A stretch of DNA of 64,000 bases from JBBPZK01 sp965219175. GTDB taxonomy: Bacteria > Actinomycetota > Rubrobacteria > Rubrobacterales > Rubrobacteraceae. The notes beneath the pieces are model-generated. The model worked only from the letters and a program-made list of their open reading frames with translations, was not told the origin of the DNA and searched no databases. A program made the position numbers and the translations under genes. The DNA lies in assembly GCA_965219175.1 (NCBI GenBank), contig CBDCNI010000001.1, positions 1,922,001 to 1,986,000 of the forward strand. Reading direction: 5' to 3'. Each line of letters begins with the position of its first letter. Within the stretch, counting starts at the first letter, position 1. Below are positions 1 to 7,611 of this stretch, piece by piece.

Positions 1-228
1 GTACCAACTCGGGAGCCGGTCCTGTAGGGCTTCCATGTAGATGTAGTCGCGTCCCAGGTGGTTCTCGACTATGCGCCGCGGCGCCTTACCCGGACGGAAG
101 CCCGGTACGCGCACCTTGCGCCCTAGTTCCTTGACCTTCGCCTCGACGCCCTTCTTCACGGCCTCGGGGGAGACCTCGACCTCGATCCGGACCTTGTTCT
201 CTTCGATCTTCGTAACGTTCGCCGTCAT
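1..228 (-). CDS. tig: trigger factor, N-terminal part (runs off window)
   Basis: Ribosome-associated chaperone and prolyl isomerase that binds nascent chains at the exit tunnel. Only the first 76 residues are inside the window; the rest lies beyond base 1. The ribosome-binding signature GFRPGKAP is at residues 43-50, preceded by the usual alternating charged beta strands of the tail-like N-domain. The ATG at 228 follows a GGAG a few bases upstream. The gene reads away from the tRNA-Leu gene behind it. Family assignment is firm because this motif is diagnostic. Confidence 0.93.
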   Translation of the reverse strand, partial: MTANVTKIEENKVRIEVEVSPEAVKKGVEAKVKELGRKVRVPGFRPGKAPRRIVENHLGRDYIYMEALQDRLPSWY

Positions 229-295
229 AAACTCCAACTCTTCTCGACTTGCCAACCATACATCCGGACCCGGCGCGAGAGCCGGGGAAGCCAGG

Positions 296-376
296 TGCGA
301 GAGGCGGGACTTGAACCCGCACGCCCTGAGGCACTAGATCCTAAATCTAGCGTGTCTACCATTCCACCACTCTCGC
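296..376 (-). tRNA. tRNA-Leu (UAG anticodon)
   Basis: Cloverleaf on the minus strand: a 7-bp acceptor stem (GCGAGAG with CTCTCGC), a D arm with TGGTAGAC, the anticodon loop TTTAGGA, and a T arm with GGTTCAAGTCC. The anticodon reads TAG. The CCA tail is not encoded. It sits alone between trigger factor and the LCP gene. Confidence 0.95.
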
Positions 377-398
377 TCGCCTGAAAAACCTGAACGGG

Positions 399-404
399 AT
401 TATA
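399..404 (-). promoter_or_regulatory. -10 box for tRNA-Leu
   Basis: TATAAT on the minus strand, 22 nt upstream of the mature tRNA-Leu 5' end. No convincing -35 hexamer is visible at 16-18 nt, so this is a partial promoter call. Confidence 0.4.
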
Positions 405-534
405 ACAGCCGCCCCGCTCTCACCCCTTTCATAGCGTAGGTTTGCGCTGAGGGCGTAAGCTTTCCAACGATAAGGACTCGTCGCAAGGATGCTTCCCATC
501 CATGCTATGCGCGGGTGTGGAGACGCCGACGGAT

Positions 535-1503
535 CTAGTGCCGGAAATACTGGAGGGCCGTATCATTCTCTCGGCGGTCCGGGACGAGTACCTCATCCCC
601 ATTCTTTCTAGTCTCGGGCTTGCCTTTGAGCTGCACCGCCGTCATTGGAGCGCCGCGGCCTTTTTCTATGAGAGCTTTGCCGACGACGAGAGCATCGGAC
701 GTACCCATATCCGTCTTAACATTCTTCTCCAGAATGCTCACTAGCTCCGGCATTTTGGGGATGGTGCTCCACTTTAGGAGTTGGCTGCGCAGGGCGGCGA
801 CCATCTGCTGCTGGCGCCTTATTCTATCCAGGTCGCCTCCGGACGTGCCTCTGTAGCGGGCGTAGAAGAGGGCTTTGTTTCCGTTGAGCGTCTGGATACC
901 GGGCGGCATGTGCCACTTTTCGGGGAAGCCTTTGTCTACGTTGATCTTCACCCCGCCAATCGTGCGTACCACGTCTTTGAACCCTTTGAAGTTCACGACC
1001 GCGTAGTGATCTATAGGTATACCAGCGAAGTTCTCGACCACCCGCACGACGTTGCGGACGCCGCCGTGTTCGTAGGCGGTGTTGATCCGATCCTCTTTCC
1101 CCGGAGCGACTTCCACGAGGAGGTCCCTCGGGATAGAGAGCAGTCGGATGCCGCCGGTTCCTGGGTCTACCTGTACGACCATCATCGTATCCGTCCTGGT
1201 ATTGCTGGCGGCAGTCTTGCTACCGGTCACCTTGTCCAACCCGAGCACCAACACGTTGAACGGCCCACCCGCATCAGCGGACGGCTGCCTGGAAGCAATT
1301 CTCTGTGAATCTAAGACTCCATTGCCAGAACCGGGACTCGTTCCTGCTTTGTCTTGTGAGTTAACCTTTTCCTTCAGGAAAAGAAGCCCCCAAACACCCA
1401 AAGCGGCCACCAGAAGCAACAGCACGACCACGGTCAGCGGCGACAACCGCGTGCCGGATACTCTTACTCCGGGCTTCCTGGTAGTTGTTCGAAAATCCCG
1501 CAT
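535..1503 (-). CDS. LytR-CpsA-Psr (LCP) family wall-polymer ligase
   Basis: 322 aa. A short basic cytoplasmic N-terminus is followed by one membrane anchor (about residues 22-43), then a Ser/Gly-rich linker and an extracellular LCP domain from about residue 81. Conserved LCP elements are visible: the NVLVLGLD strand, RTDTMM at 103-108 and SIPRDL at 123-128, whose Arg and Asp residues bind the polyprenyl pyrophosphate. The family transfers teichoic-acid-like or arabinogalactan-type polymers from lipid carriers to peptidoglycan. The ATG has no Shine-Dalgarno but lies 8 nt after a -10 box, so the message may be leaderless. The exact polymer cannot be told from sequence. Confidence 0.93.
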   Translation of the reverse strand: MRDFRTTTRKPGVRVSGTRLSPLTVVVLLLLVAALGVWGLLFLKEKVNSQDKAGTSPGSGNGVLDSQRIASRQPSADAGGPFNVLVLGLDKVTGSKTAASNTRTDTMMVVQVDPGTGGIRLLSIPRDLLVEVAPGKEDRINTAYEHGGVRNVVRVVENFAGIPIDHYAVVNFKGFKDVVRTIGGVKINVDKGFPEKWHMPPGIQTLNGNKALFYARYRGTSGGDLDRIRRQQQMVAALRSQLLKWSTIPKMPELVSILEKNVKTDMGTSDALVVGKALIEKGRGAPMTAVQLKGKPETRKNGDEVLVPDRRENDTALQYFRH

Positions 1504-1511
1504 ATCAGTGA

Positions 1512-1540
1512 AGTTTAATCCGCAGGTGAGGCTCCATCAA
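1512..1540 (-). promoter_or_regulatory. promoter of the LCP gene (leaderless type)
   Basis: TTGATG (1535-1540), a 17-nt spacer, then TAAACT (1512-1517) on the minus strand. Only 8 nt separate the -10 box from the ATG, putting the expected transcription start at or next to the start codon. No Shine-Dalgarno is present. Confidence 0.6.
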
Positions 1541-1789
1541 TAGCAATTGGAAAATAACAGACTCTTGAGCCCCGCGTAAAGTACCGCTATTGTCTCGCAT
1601 CAAGCTTCAGTAGACTCCGTCAGCGCCTCTATGCATTCTTCTCTCGCCTGCCTACAAGGCGCCTCCCATATCTACCGTATATCTCGTGTCTCGTACTCCG
1701 GAGCGAGCTTCTGAAGCGCCAGGTAATGGCGGGCGGCCTGGAGCAACGCTTCTTGTGGGAGGGGCCACCTCGAAGAGCCGGGGCATCTT

Positions 1790-3583
1790 TTAGGAGCCGC
1801 CGAGGGCTTCGTCGAGGTGTATGGCGGCGCTTATTAGGGACAGGTGGGTGAAGGCCTGGGGGAAGTTCCCGAGGGCTTCACCGCTCCGGCCGATCTCCTC
1901 AGCGTAGAGCCCGAGGTGGTTTGCGTAAGAGAACATCTTCTCCAAAGCGAGGCGGGCGTCGTCGAGACGGCCGGCCTGCGTAAGACACTCTACGAGCCAG
2001 AAGGAGCAGATACTAAAGCTGCCCTCCGAACCTTTCAGTCCATCTGAGGCTGCTTCTTCGACTTCGTAGCGGTCCACGAGGGTATCATAGGTGAGCTCTT
2101 CCTGGATCCGGTCGAGCGTCGCCAGCCAGCGAGGGTCGGTCGGTCCCACGAACTTGACCAGCGGCATCAGCAGGAGCGAGGCGTCCAGGGCGTCGGAGCC
2201 GTAGGACTGGACGAAGCTGTTGCGCTCAGAGTTCCAGCCTTTCGCCATGATTTCCTCGTAAACAGCGTCCCGCTCGGACTTCCAGTGTCCTTCTCCGGCG
2301 GGTAGCCCCCGCTGTCGGGCGATGCGTCCCGCCCGTTCGAGGGCGACCCAGCACATTACCTTAGAAGAGACGAACTGTTGTCGCCCGCCCCGCACTTCCC
2401 ACATACCCTCGTCGGGCAGGCGCCAGTTCTCGCTGAGCCAGTCGAGCACGCGGCGGAGGTTCTTCCAGACGTCGTAGTCGAGGGGAGCGCCGTGCTTGTT
2501 GTAGAGATAGGCCGCGTCCATGACGGCGCCGTAGAGGTCTAGCTGGAGCTGCTCGTGGGCGGCGTTTCCGAGCCTGACCGGTCCCGAACCTCGGTATCCG
2601 GAGAGGTGATCCAACGTCGTTTCACCAATTTCCTTGCGTCCGTCTATGCCGTAGAGCGGCTGCAAGAGCCCATCCTCGTCGGAGGCGCAGCGGTCCCGGA
2701 GCCAACCCATGAAGCTTCCGGCCTCCTCGTCGAAACCGAGAGCTATGAGAGCGTAAAGCGTGAACCCGGCGTCCCTGAGCCAGGTGTAGCGGTAGTCCCA
2801 GTTCCGCTCGCCCCCTATGCTCTCGGGAAGTCCCATCGTCGGAGCGGCGACCAGTGCGCCCGTTGGATCGTAGACCATCAGCTTCAGGGCAAGGGCGCTG
2901 CGCCTCACCATTCCGCTCCACCGCCCGGAGTAGGTGCATTTAGAGATCCAACGTCGCCAGTAATCAACCGTGCTCCGCAAGAGGTCCTCGAACCGCTCGT
3001 CCGAGAGCGCCTCCCCCGGCCCGTTACCAATCCTGCCCTGCGACAGAACGAAAGTCGCCCGCTCGCCCTCCTCAAGGTCGAATTTCGCACTCGCTGCCCC
3101 ATCCAGCCCTTCTTCCAGGGACACGTTCGTCGCGAGGCACAAAGTATCATTCGGCCCCTCGAAGACGGCCCCGGCCTTGCCAACGGAGACGGTATGCTCG
3201 GCGCGGGCGTAGTCGAATGCCGGCTTGCACTCTACCTCGAAGGTCATCTTCCCCCGGATAAGGTTGACGCTGCGGACGAGCCGGTGACTCTCTTCGTCGT
3301 CTACGATCGGCATGAAATCCAGAACTTCCGCGACCCCTTCCGGCGAGAGAAACCGGGTCAAAAGAACGTTTGTATCCGGCAGGTAGAGTTGCTGACTCTT
3401 TGCGTACTCTACGGAACGCAGCTTAAAGTGGCCGCCCTTCTCGTCGTCGAGGATGGAGCAGAAGACGCTCGGGGCGTCGAAGGCGGGGAGGCAGAGCCAG
3501 TCTATCGTCCCCTCGTCCCCGACCAGGGCGGCCGTGTGGAGGTTGCCTATTATCCCGTGATCCTCTATCGGAAGGTAGCCCAC
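1790..3583 (-). CDS. glycoside hydrolase family 15 (trehalase/glucoamylase-like)
   Basis: 597 aa, the usual size of bacterial GH15 proteins. It has an N-terminal beta-sandwich (about 1-220) and an (alpha/alpha)6 barrel. Markers are IEDHGIIGNLHTAALV at the N-terminus, NWDYRYTWLRDA at about 261-272 lining the active site, and EGSFSICSFWLV near the C-terminus carrying a conserved catalytic-region Glu. Actinobacterial members of this subfamily hydrolyse alpha,alpha-trehalose; others release glucose from alpha-glucans. The substrate here is inferred, with trehalase slightly favoured. No signal peptide is seen, so it should be cytoplasmic. The GTG start at 3583 follows AAAGGAG. It is a single gene with no operon partner. 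Confidence 0.88.
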   Translation of the reverse strand: MGYLPIEDHGIIGNLHTAALVGDEGTIDWLCLPAFDAPSVFCSILDDEKGGHFKLRSVEYAKSQQLYLPDTNVLLTRFLSPEGVAEVLDFMPIVDDEESHRLVRSVNLIRGKMTFEVECKPAFDYARAEHTVSVGKAGAVFEGPNDTLCLATNVSLEEGLDGAASAKFDLEEGERATFVLSQGRIGNGPGEALSDERFEDLLRSTVDYWRRWISKCTYSGRWSGMVRRSALALKLMVYDPTGALVAAPTMGLPESIGGERNWDYRYTWLRDAGFTLYALIALGFDEEAGSFMGWLRDRCASDEDGLLQPLYGIDGRKEIGETTLDHLSGYRGSGPVRLGNAAHEQLQLDLYGAVMDAAYLYNKHGAPLDYDVWKNLRRVLDWLSENWRLPDEGMWEVRGGRQQFVSSKVMCWVALERAGRIARQRGLPAGEGHWKSERDAVYEEIMAKGWNSERNSFVQSYGSDALDASLLLMPLVKFVGPTDPRWLATLDRIQEELTYDTLVDRYEVEEAASDGLKGSEGSFSICSFWLVECLTQAGRLDDARLALEKMFSYANHLGLYAEEIGRSGEALGNFPQAFTHLSLISAAIHLDEALGGS

Positions 3584-3903
3584 GCGTCTCCTTTTCTATC
3601 TTAGTCCAGCGGTAGGTTTCTCGCTCCCGCGCTCGTCTCCGGCGGCTAGTAGCGTACCACCAACACGCCTCCGATCATTACCAGCAGCACACCGGCGACT
3701 CCGGCAAGCACGGGGAGAAGGGTAATGAATCTCGAAAATACAACCTCTCCGGCTCGTGTCTTACGTATAGCGTAACCAGACCACTTCCTCTGGAGCCAAC
3801 GAGATTATAGTCTTCGCGGCCGGCCGTTTCTCCGGCGTCGGCTTGGGGTATGAGATAAGCTTTATGCAACACGTAAAGGGCAAGCTATAAAAAGGAGAAC
3901 AAA
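3584..3903. other. intergenic region between divergent GH15 and hydrolase genes
   Basis: 320 bp without a confident gene. The plus side ends in a good Shine-Dalgarno for the hydrolase (AAAGGAG at 3891-3897). On the minus strand, 3646-3804 stays open for 52 codons and encodes one hydrophobic helix, but it has no ATG, GTG or TTG start. It may be a gene remnant. Confidence 0.5.
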
Positions 3904-4629
3904 GTGGAAGAGATGCTTGGAGGGGTTAGGATCACCTACCTCGGACACGCGACTTTCCGGATCGTAACGGCCGGAGACGAGCAGATCCTGATAGACCCGT
4001 TCCTAACAGAGAACCCTCAAACGCCCGACGACCTCAAGGAGATCGGCGAGCTGGATACGATCCTCGTCACCCACGGCCACTTCGACCACTTCGCCGACGT
4101 AATCCCTCTCGCCCAGAGGACGGGTGCCGCAGTTGTATCGAACTTCGAGATCTTCTCCTACCTCCAGAGCCAGGGCATCGAGAACGCGATGCCGCTTAAC
4201 AAGGGCGGCAACGTCGAAGTAGGCGGCATAAAAGTGACCGGCGTAAACGCCTTCCACTCCTCCAGCATCCAGACCGAGGACGGCTCCTCCATCTATGCCG
4301 GAGAGCCGATGGGCTTCGTCATAGAGTTCGAGAGCGGCTTCAAGCTGTACCACGCAGGAGATACGGCCGTATTCGGCGACATGCGCCTGATCGGGGAACT
4401 CTACAGCCCGGACCTGGCGCTCCTTCCCATCGGCAACAGAGTCGTGATGAGCCCGTTCGAGGCGGCGCACGCGGCGAGGCTCCTCGACGTCCGGCACGCC
4501 GTCCCGATCCACTACGGCACCTTCCCGTTCCTGCCCGGCACCCCGGAAGAGTTCCAGGAGCACGCAAACACTATCGCCCCCGACCTCAACATCCACGTAA
4601 TGAAGCCCGGAGAAGACCTGGCTTCCTAG
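3904..4629 (+). CDS. metal-dependent hydrolase, UPF0173 / MBL fold
   Basis: 241 aa metallo-beta-lactamase-fold protein of the UPF0173 group. Metal ligands are visible in order: HATFRI near the start, THGHFDHFADV (the HxHxDH motif) around residues 56-66, YHAGDTAVFGDM around 155-166, and the late HYGTFP histidine. The UPF0173 family lacks a settled physiological substrate. The GTG at 3904 is chosen because AAAGGAG ends 6 nt upstream; the in-frame ATG 9 nt later would be badly spaced. It is monocistronic and divergent from GH15. Confidence 0.9.
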   Translation: MEEMLGGVRITYLGHATFRIVTAGDEQILIDPFLTENPQTPDDLKEIGELDTILVTHGHFDHFADVIPLAQRTGAAVVSNFEIFSYLQSQGIENAMPLNKGGNVEVGGIKVTGVNAFHSSSIQTEDGSSIYAGEPMGFVIEFESGFKLYHAGDTAVFGDMRLIGELYSPDLALLPIGNRVVMSPFEAAHAARLLDVRHAVPIHYGTFPFLPGTPEEFQEHANTIAPDLNIHVMKPGEDLAS

Positions 4630-4663
4630 CGAAAAGGACGCGTAGCAAGATAGTCTTGCGAAA

Positions 4664-4716
4664 AACTGGCTGGGACGATAAAGAGGTTCAGCGCATCCTC
4701 AAAGTCCCAGCCAGTT
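4664..4716 (-). terminator. rho-independent terminator of the antitoxin/vapC remnant
   Basis: A perfect 13-bp inverted repeat (AACTGGCTGGGAC with GTCCCAGCCAGTT) separated by 27 nt. On the minus strand it continues into TTTTT. The 5' arm overlaps the last codons of the decayed toxin gene, which suggests the terminator formed with the original operon. Confidence 0.75.
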
Positions 4717-5029
4717 CTCTATCTCAAGGTCCGGCATCTCCTATTGAAGTGCCGAGCCGTTCCAACTCGGCGCGGATCTCACCGTAGCGTCGGGCCGCAG
4801 CGACGTCGAAAGACAGGACCAGCAAGTTGGGCAGCAGGATGTCCTCGATCTTTTCCATAAAGACAATCGTGCGCTCTCTCAGCCGGTGCGACCATATACA
4901 AGGTCCCCGAGCTTAATACTCGACGTGAACTGTTGCTATGCCGGGACATGGGCCACCTTTTGCCACCAAATCGCTCGACGGAGATCGCTTCATAAGGTTG
5001 CTCAGGATATCCGTATCGAGAAGGTACAT
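4699..5029 (-). pseudogene. decayed VapC-type PIN-domain toxin
   Basis: Remnant of a PIN-domain ribonuclease toxin. It starts intact (MYLLDTDILSNLMKRSPS, including the first active-site Asp). After about 24 codons the frame shifts; the next stretch contains an in-frame TAG and reads QQFTSS. The frame shifts again into RLRERTIVFMEKIEDILLP and FDVAAARRYGEIRAELERLG. The segment that should carry the last acidic residues is missing. The sequence then jumps, in a third frame, to PDLEIENWLGL, which resembles the usual VapC C-terminus. There are thus at least two frameshifts, one nonsense codon and one internal deletion. The ATG overlaps the antitoxin stop (TGATG), the normal coupled arrangement. 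It cannot make an active nuclease. Confidence 0.85.
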
Positions 5030-5331
5030 CAGGCACGGAGATCTACCGGGCGTCCAGCATCACGTTCGCGTTCCGCGTAGATCTCGTCTATCACCGCGTC
5101 CAAGCCTTTCTCTTCCGCCTCGCCCCACGCTCCCAACAGAGCCAACGCACCCAGCGGCCGGGAAGTACCACCATGTCGTTCTTCCAGCAGCCTGAGGTTC
5201 CCAACCCCAACCAGTGCCGCCAGTGGCCTTCCTCGCCTCTCTATAACGAAGCGTTCACCTCCATATCCAACTCGTGCCATAAGCGCCGAAAGTTGAGCTT
5301 TCGCCTCTGTAACTCTCACCTTCTTCGCCAT
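5029..5331 (-). CDS. Phd/YefM-type antitoxin (orphaned)
   Basis: 100 aa. The N-terminal DNA-binding half (VRVTEAKAQLSALMARV, then GERFVIERRGRPLAALV) is typical of the Phd/YefM fold, followed by a charged C-terminal toxin-binding tail. The start chosen is the ATG at 5331, because GGAGG (5337-5341) lies 5 nt upstream; a longer in-frame start at 5370 has no such site. The reading frame is intact although the partner toxin downstream is broken. It may now act only as a DNA-binding autorepressor or as an anti-addiction factor against related toxins. Confidence 0.85.
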   Translation of the reverse strand: MAKKVRVTEAKAQLSALMARVGYGGERFVIERRGRPLAALVGVGNLRLLEERHGGTSRPLGALALLGAWGEAEEKGLDAVIDEIYAERERDAGRPVDLRA

Positions 5332-5508
5332 CTCCACCTCCATCTCACTCAAACAAGTTATTTTGACCATCTTAACACTGGTCTGTTTGTAAAATGTTTA
5401 CCAAACACCCGTACAGCCGCGTAACGTCCTGCATGCAAGAGATAGGATTGTTGCCACATTCCAGGGCTTCCCTATAGCGTAAGATGACTCTAAGATCGGT
5501 CAGGCTAT

Positions 5509-6054
5509 CTACGCGGATCTACTTTCCGCGTTCGTACTACCGTCAGCGGAATCGCTAATAGTGTCGTTTCTGGGTTTCCGTGCGACCAACTTTATCGTCT
5601 CTTGCAGAATCCATACGCAGCGCCATAATCGTAAGACAACTAAAGTGCTTAGAATAAGCACCGCGTGAGCTATCCAGAATGTTGGGGCGCTGTCTTGATC
5701 CAGCACGAGCGCGCAGAGAGCCGTGAGCGTGGCTACACCTAGCCACCTGATAGCGCTAAAAAGAGTCTTCCATAGATCCCTGTAGCCATCACTCTCTCTA
5801 ACCACAGCTAAATGCGCGCTTCCCGATACTCCCAAGATAATGGAAGTCGCAGCGATGACGAATCCGAACAAGGAGGCAAAGATGGAGGCGAGAGCACTGT
5901 AGAAGGCTTCGCGGCTACCACTGAGCAGCCCATTTATGACGTGATTACCACCGTAGTGGTAACCATAGATCACGTCGAGCACCCCAAGAACTAGAGCAAT
6001 CGCGCCTTCAAAAACCAAGAAATGCCTGCGCCACAACTTAGGGAATAGAGTCAC
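5509..6054 (-). CDS. four-helix membrane protein, second gene of an unrecognised pair
   Basis: 181 aa with four predicted membrane helices (roughly residues 13-33, 48-76, 95-117 and 121-145) and a polar C-terminal tail rich in Asp, Ser and Asn. I do not recognise the family. The GTG at 6054 is preferred over the TTG at 6060 because GGAAG sits 6 nt before the GTG and directly abuts the TTG. It follows the 317-aa gene by 50 nt in the same direction, so the two are probably co-transcribed. The region is visibly richer in A+T than its neighbours and lies next to a tRNA cluster, both signs of acquisition. A soluble protein plus a small four-helix membrane protein recalls RexA/RexB and Kiwa layouts, but that is analogy only. 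Confidence 0.7.
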   Translation of the reverse strand: MTLFPKLWRRHFLVFEGAIALVLGVLDVIYGYHYGGNHVINGLLSGSREAFYSALASIFASLFGFVIAATSIILGVSGSAHLAVVRESDGYRDLWKTLFSAIRWLGVATLTALCALVLDQDSAPTFWIAHAVLILSTLVVLRLWRCVWILQETIKLVARKPRNDTISDSADGSTNAESRSA

Positions 6055-6104
6055 TGCCAACTTCCAAACGAGTAGAAGATTCCTACCTACTAATGATACT
6101 CTGA

Positions 6105-7058
6105 CTACCCTGCTTGCCCATCCCCAGATCTCAGTACATACAGGCGAGTGGCACGCGCCAGTTTGTGCTCCACTTGAGTGTGGGCTTCAATTATCGCCTG
6201 GTATGCTGATTCCGGATCCACGGCTCTTGAGCGACCATCTTGTTTAATCATCGGCTTTCTAACAACTAGATCGTCGGACAGCAGATCGATTATATCCTCT
6301 GTATTACCCAACTGGGTTATACCCTGAACGCGGAAACGACTCGCTTTGTCACGCAACTCCTCATTCAGAAACATGCGCTTTACCCTCTGCAGAATATCTC
6401 TGCCAATACCACCGCGAGAGTGTGATTTAGGCCGCAATACTAGCTCAAGCTGCGCATCTTCATCCAAGAGACTATTGGCCGCTTGGTATGCATCTGCCAA
6501 GGAATCCGAGTAGTTACGCAGTATCTCTCCGTCAGCGGGCCGCATTCTCAACTCCAATACGCGCAATTCCTCGTATCTATTGAGCCGTTCGGCGGTATTG
6601 GGGTCGAGAAGGATTCCGAACGTCAAATTATGGCACCATTGATTGGCTTTAACGGCCAAGTATCTTTCTAGACCGCTGATTCGTGGTCCGTAGAAATTAA
6701 AATCCGCCCCCACAATGTTGTCCTCGAAGAAGACAACGTGGATGTGGTCGGATAGCCCGGAGCCCTGGCGGATATTCAGGGGCGTGAGGTTTCCATCTAG
6801 CTCCACGAAAGGGAAACCGGACCTCCTGATGTTGGCGATGCGTAACCTCTGTTGTGGTGCCGAACTGTTGTCTACCCAGCAATACGACACCCTATCGTCG
6901 GGTAGCTGAAAGCGTCGATCAGGACCATGAAACGGCATGTTGTCGATGTGCCTCAAGGGAAGCGTAGGGTCGAAGGGTAACAGTCTTCCAGACCCGTCTA
7001 CTCCTATATCTACCCCGTAGAAGTAGATGTTGCGTGTCACTGTATCCTGTGCAGCCAC
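6105..7058 (-). CDS. uncharacterised 317-aa soluble protein, first gene of the pair
   Basis: 317 aa with no signal peptide or membrane segment. I do not recognise a named domain. Features: an N-terminal strand-rich part (RNIYFYGVDIGV), then HIHVVFFEDNIVGADFNFYGPR at about residues 108-129, which looks like a conserved core. A basic segment around residues 220-240 (LVLRPKSHSRGG, RVKRMFLNEELRD) follows, and then DLLSDDLVVRKPMIKQDGRSRAV, reminiscent of nucleic-acid-binding or sensing proteins. The GTG start is supported by GGAGGAGG 8 nt upstream. The window shows no integrase or phage gene near it. A role with the downstream membrane protein, possibly defence, is inference. Confidence 0.7.
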   Translation of the reverse strand: MAAQDTVTRNIYFYGVDIGVDGSGRLLPFDPTLPLRHIDNMPFHGPDRRFQLPDDRVSYCWVDNSSAPQQRLRIANIRRSGFPFVELDGNLTPLNIRQGSGLSDHIHVVFFEDNIVGADFNFYGPRISGLERYLAVKANQWCHNLTFGILLDPNTAERLNRYEELRVLELRMRPADGEILRNYSDSLADAYQAANSLLDEDAQLELVLRPKSHSRGGIGRDILQRVKRMFLNEELRDKASRFRVQGITQLGNTEDIIDLLSDDLVVRKPMIKQDGRSRAVDPESAYQAIIEAHTQVEHKLARATRLYVLRSGDGQAG

Positions 7059-7151
7059 GATGCCAACCTCCTCCGATGCACCCGAACATTAGGCATCACA
7101 ACTAGAATCGCAAAAGTCTATCCGCAACTCTATTGATGCCTACTACTGTGA

Positions 7152-7192
7152 CAGGAGAAAAGCACAAAAGTGCTTCTTAGAAGCTTCTCCTG
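7152..7192. other. hairpin downstream of the tRNA cluster
   Basis: Nested inverted repeats: an outer 8-bp stem (CAGGAGAA at 7152-7159 with TTCTCCTG at 7185-7192) and an inner stem AGCAC-AAAA-GTGCT (7161-7174). It lies 11 nt past the tRNA-His 3' end. No T-run follows on either strand, so it is more likely a processing or Rho-type end than a classical terminator. Confidence 0.5.
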
Positions 7193-7202
7193 CAAAACTC
7201 AG

Positions 7203-7276
7203 GGTGACCGACGGGGCTCGAACCCGCGACCTTCGGAGCCACAATCCGATGCTCTGCCAACTGAGCTACGGCCACC
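7203..7276 (-). tRNA. tRNA-His (GUG anticodon)
   Basis: Minus-strand cloverleaf with the extra 5' G (G-1) facing a C discriminator, the tRNA-His identity element. The anticodon loop is ATTGTGG with anticodon GTG. The T arm contains GGGTTCGAGCCC. It is the last gene of a four-tRNA cluster. Confidence 0.95.
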
Positions 7277-7324
7277 ACGTATGAGACTGGATTCTATCAG
7301 GAACGATCCAGGGTGAAAACTCGG

Positions 7325-7398
7325 CGCGCCCGGCAGGACTCGAACCTGCAACCTGCGGATTAGAAGTCCGCTGCTCTATCCAGTTGAGCTACGGGCGC
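7325..7398 (-). tRNA. tRNA-Arg (UCU anticodon)
   Basis: 74-nt cloverleaf on the minus strand. The acceptor stem is GCGCCCG/CGGGCGC, the anticodon loop CTTCTAA gives TCT, and the T arm is CAGGTTCGAGTCCTG. It is the third gene of the tRNA cluster. Confidence 0.95.
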
Positions 7399-7416
7399 TG
7401 GCTTGCGGGGGTGCAG

Positions 7417-7489
<73 letters not shown>

Positions 7490-7497
7490 GGCTCCTC

Positions 7498-7573
<76 letters not shown>

Positions 7574-7588
7574 ATTAGGCCGAATTTG

Positions 7589-7594
7589 AGTATA
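7589..7594 (-). promoter_or_regulatory. -10 box for the tRNA cluster
   Basis: TATACT on the minus strand, 15 nt upstream of tRNA-Pro and inside the 38-nt gap after murI. The -35 region is weak. Confidence 0.4.
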
Positions 7595-7611
7595 ACAAAG
7601 AGCGCGGAACT

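Noticed and set aside
2555..3604. 349-codon open frame on the plus strand
   Set aside because: It is antisense to the GH15 gene; its translation has no domain and reflects high-GC third positions.
3678..3872. 64-codon open frame on the minus strand
   Set aside because: No Shine-Dalgarno, no recognisable domain, and Cys/Pro-rich ending; the overlapping hydrophobic frame looks more protein-like.
7203..7276. tRNA-His as an integration (att) site for the A+T-rich patch
   Set aside because: The 3' half of the tRNA is not repeated at the other side of the patch as far as I can see, and no integrase is present. The position remains suggestive only.
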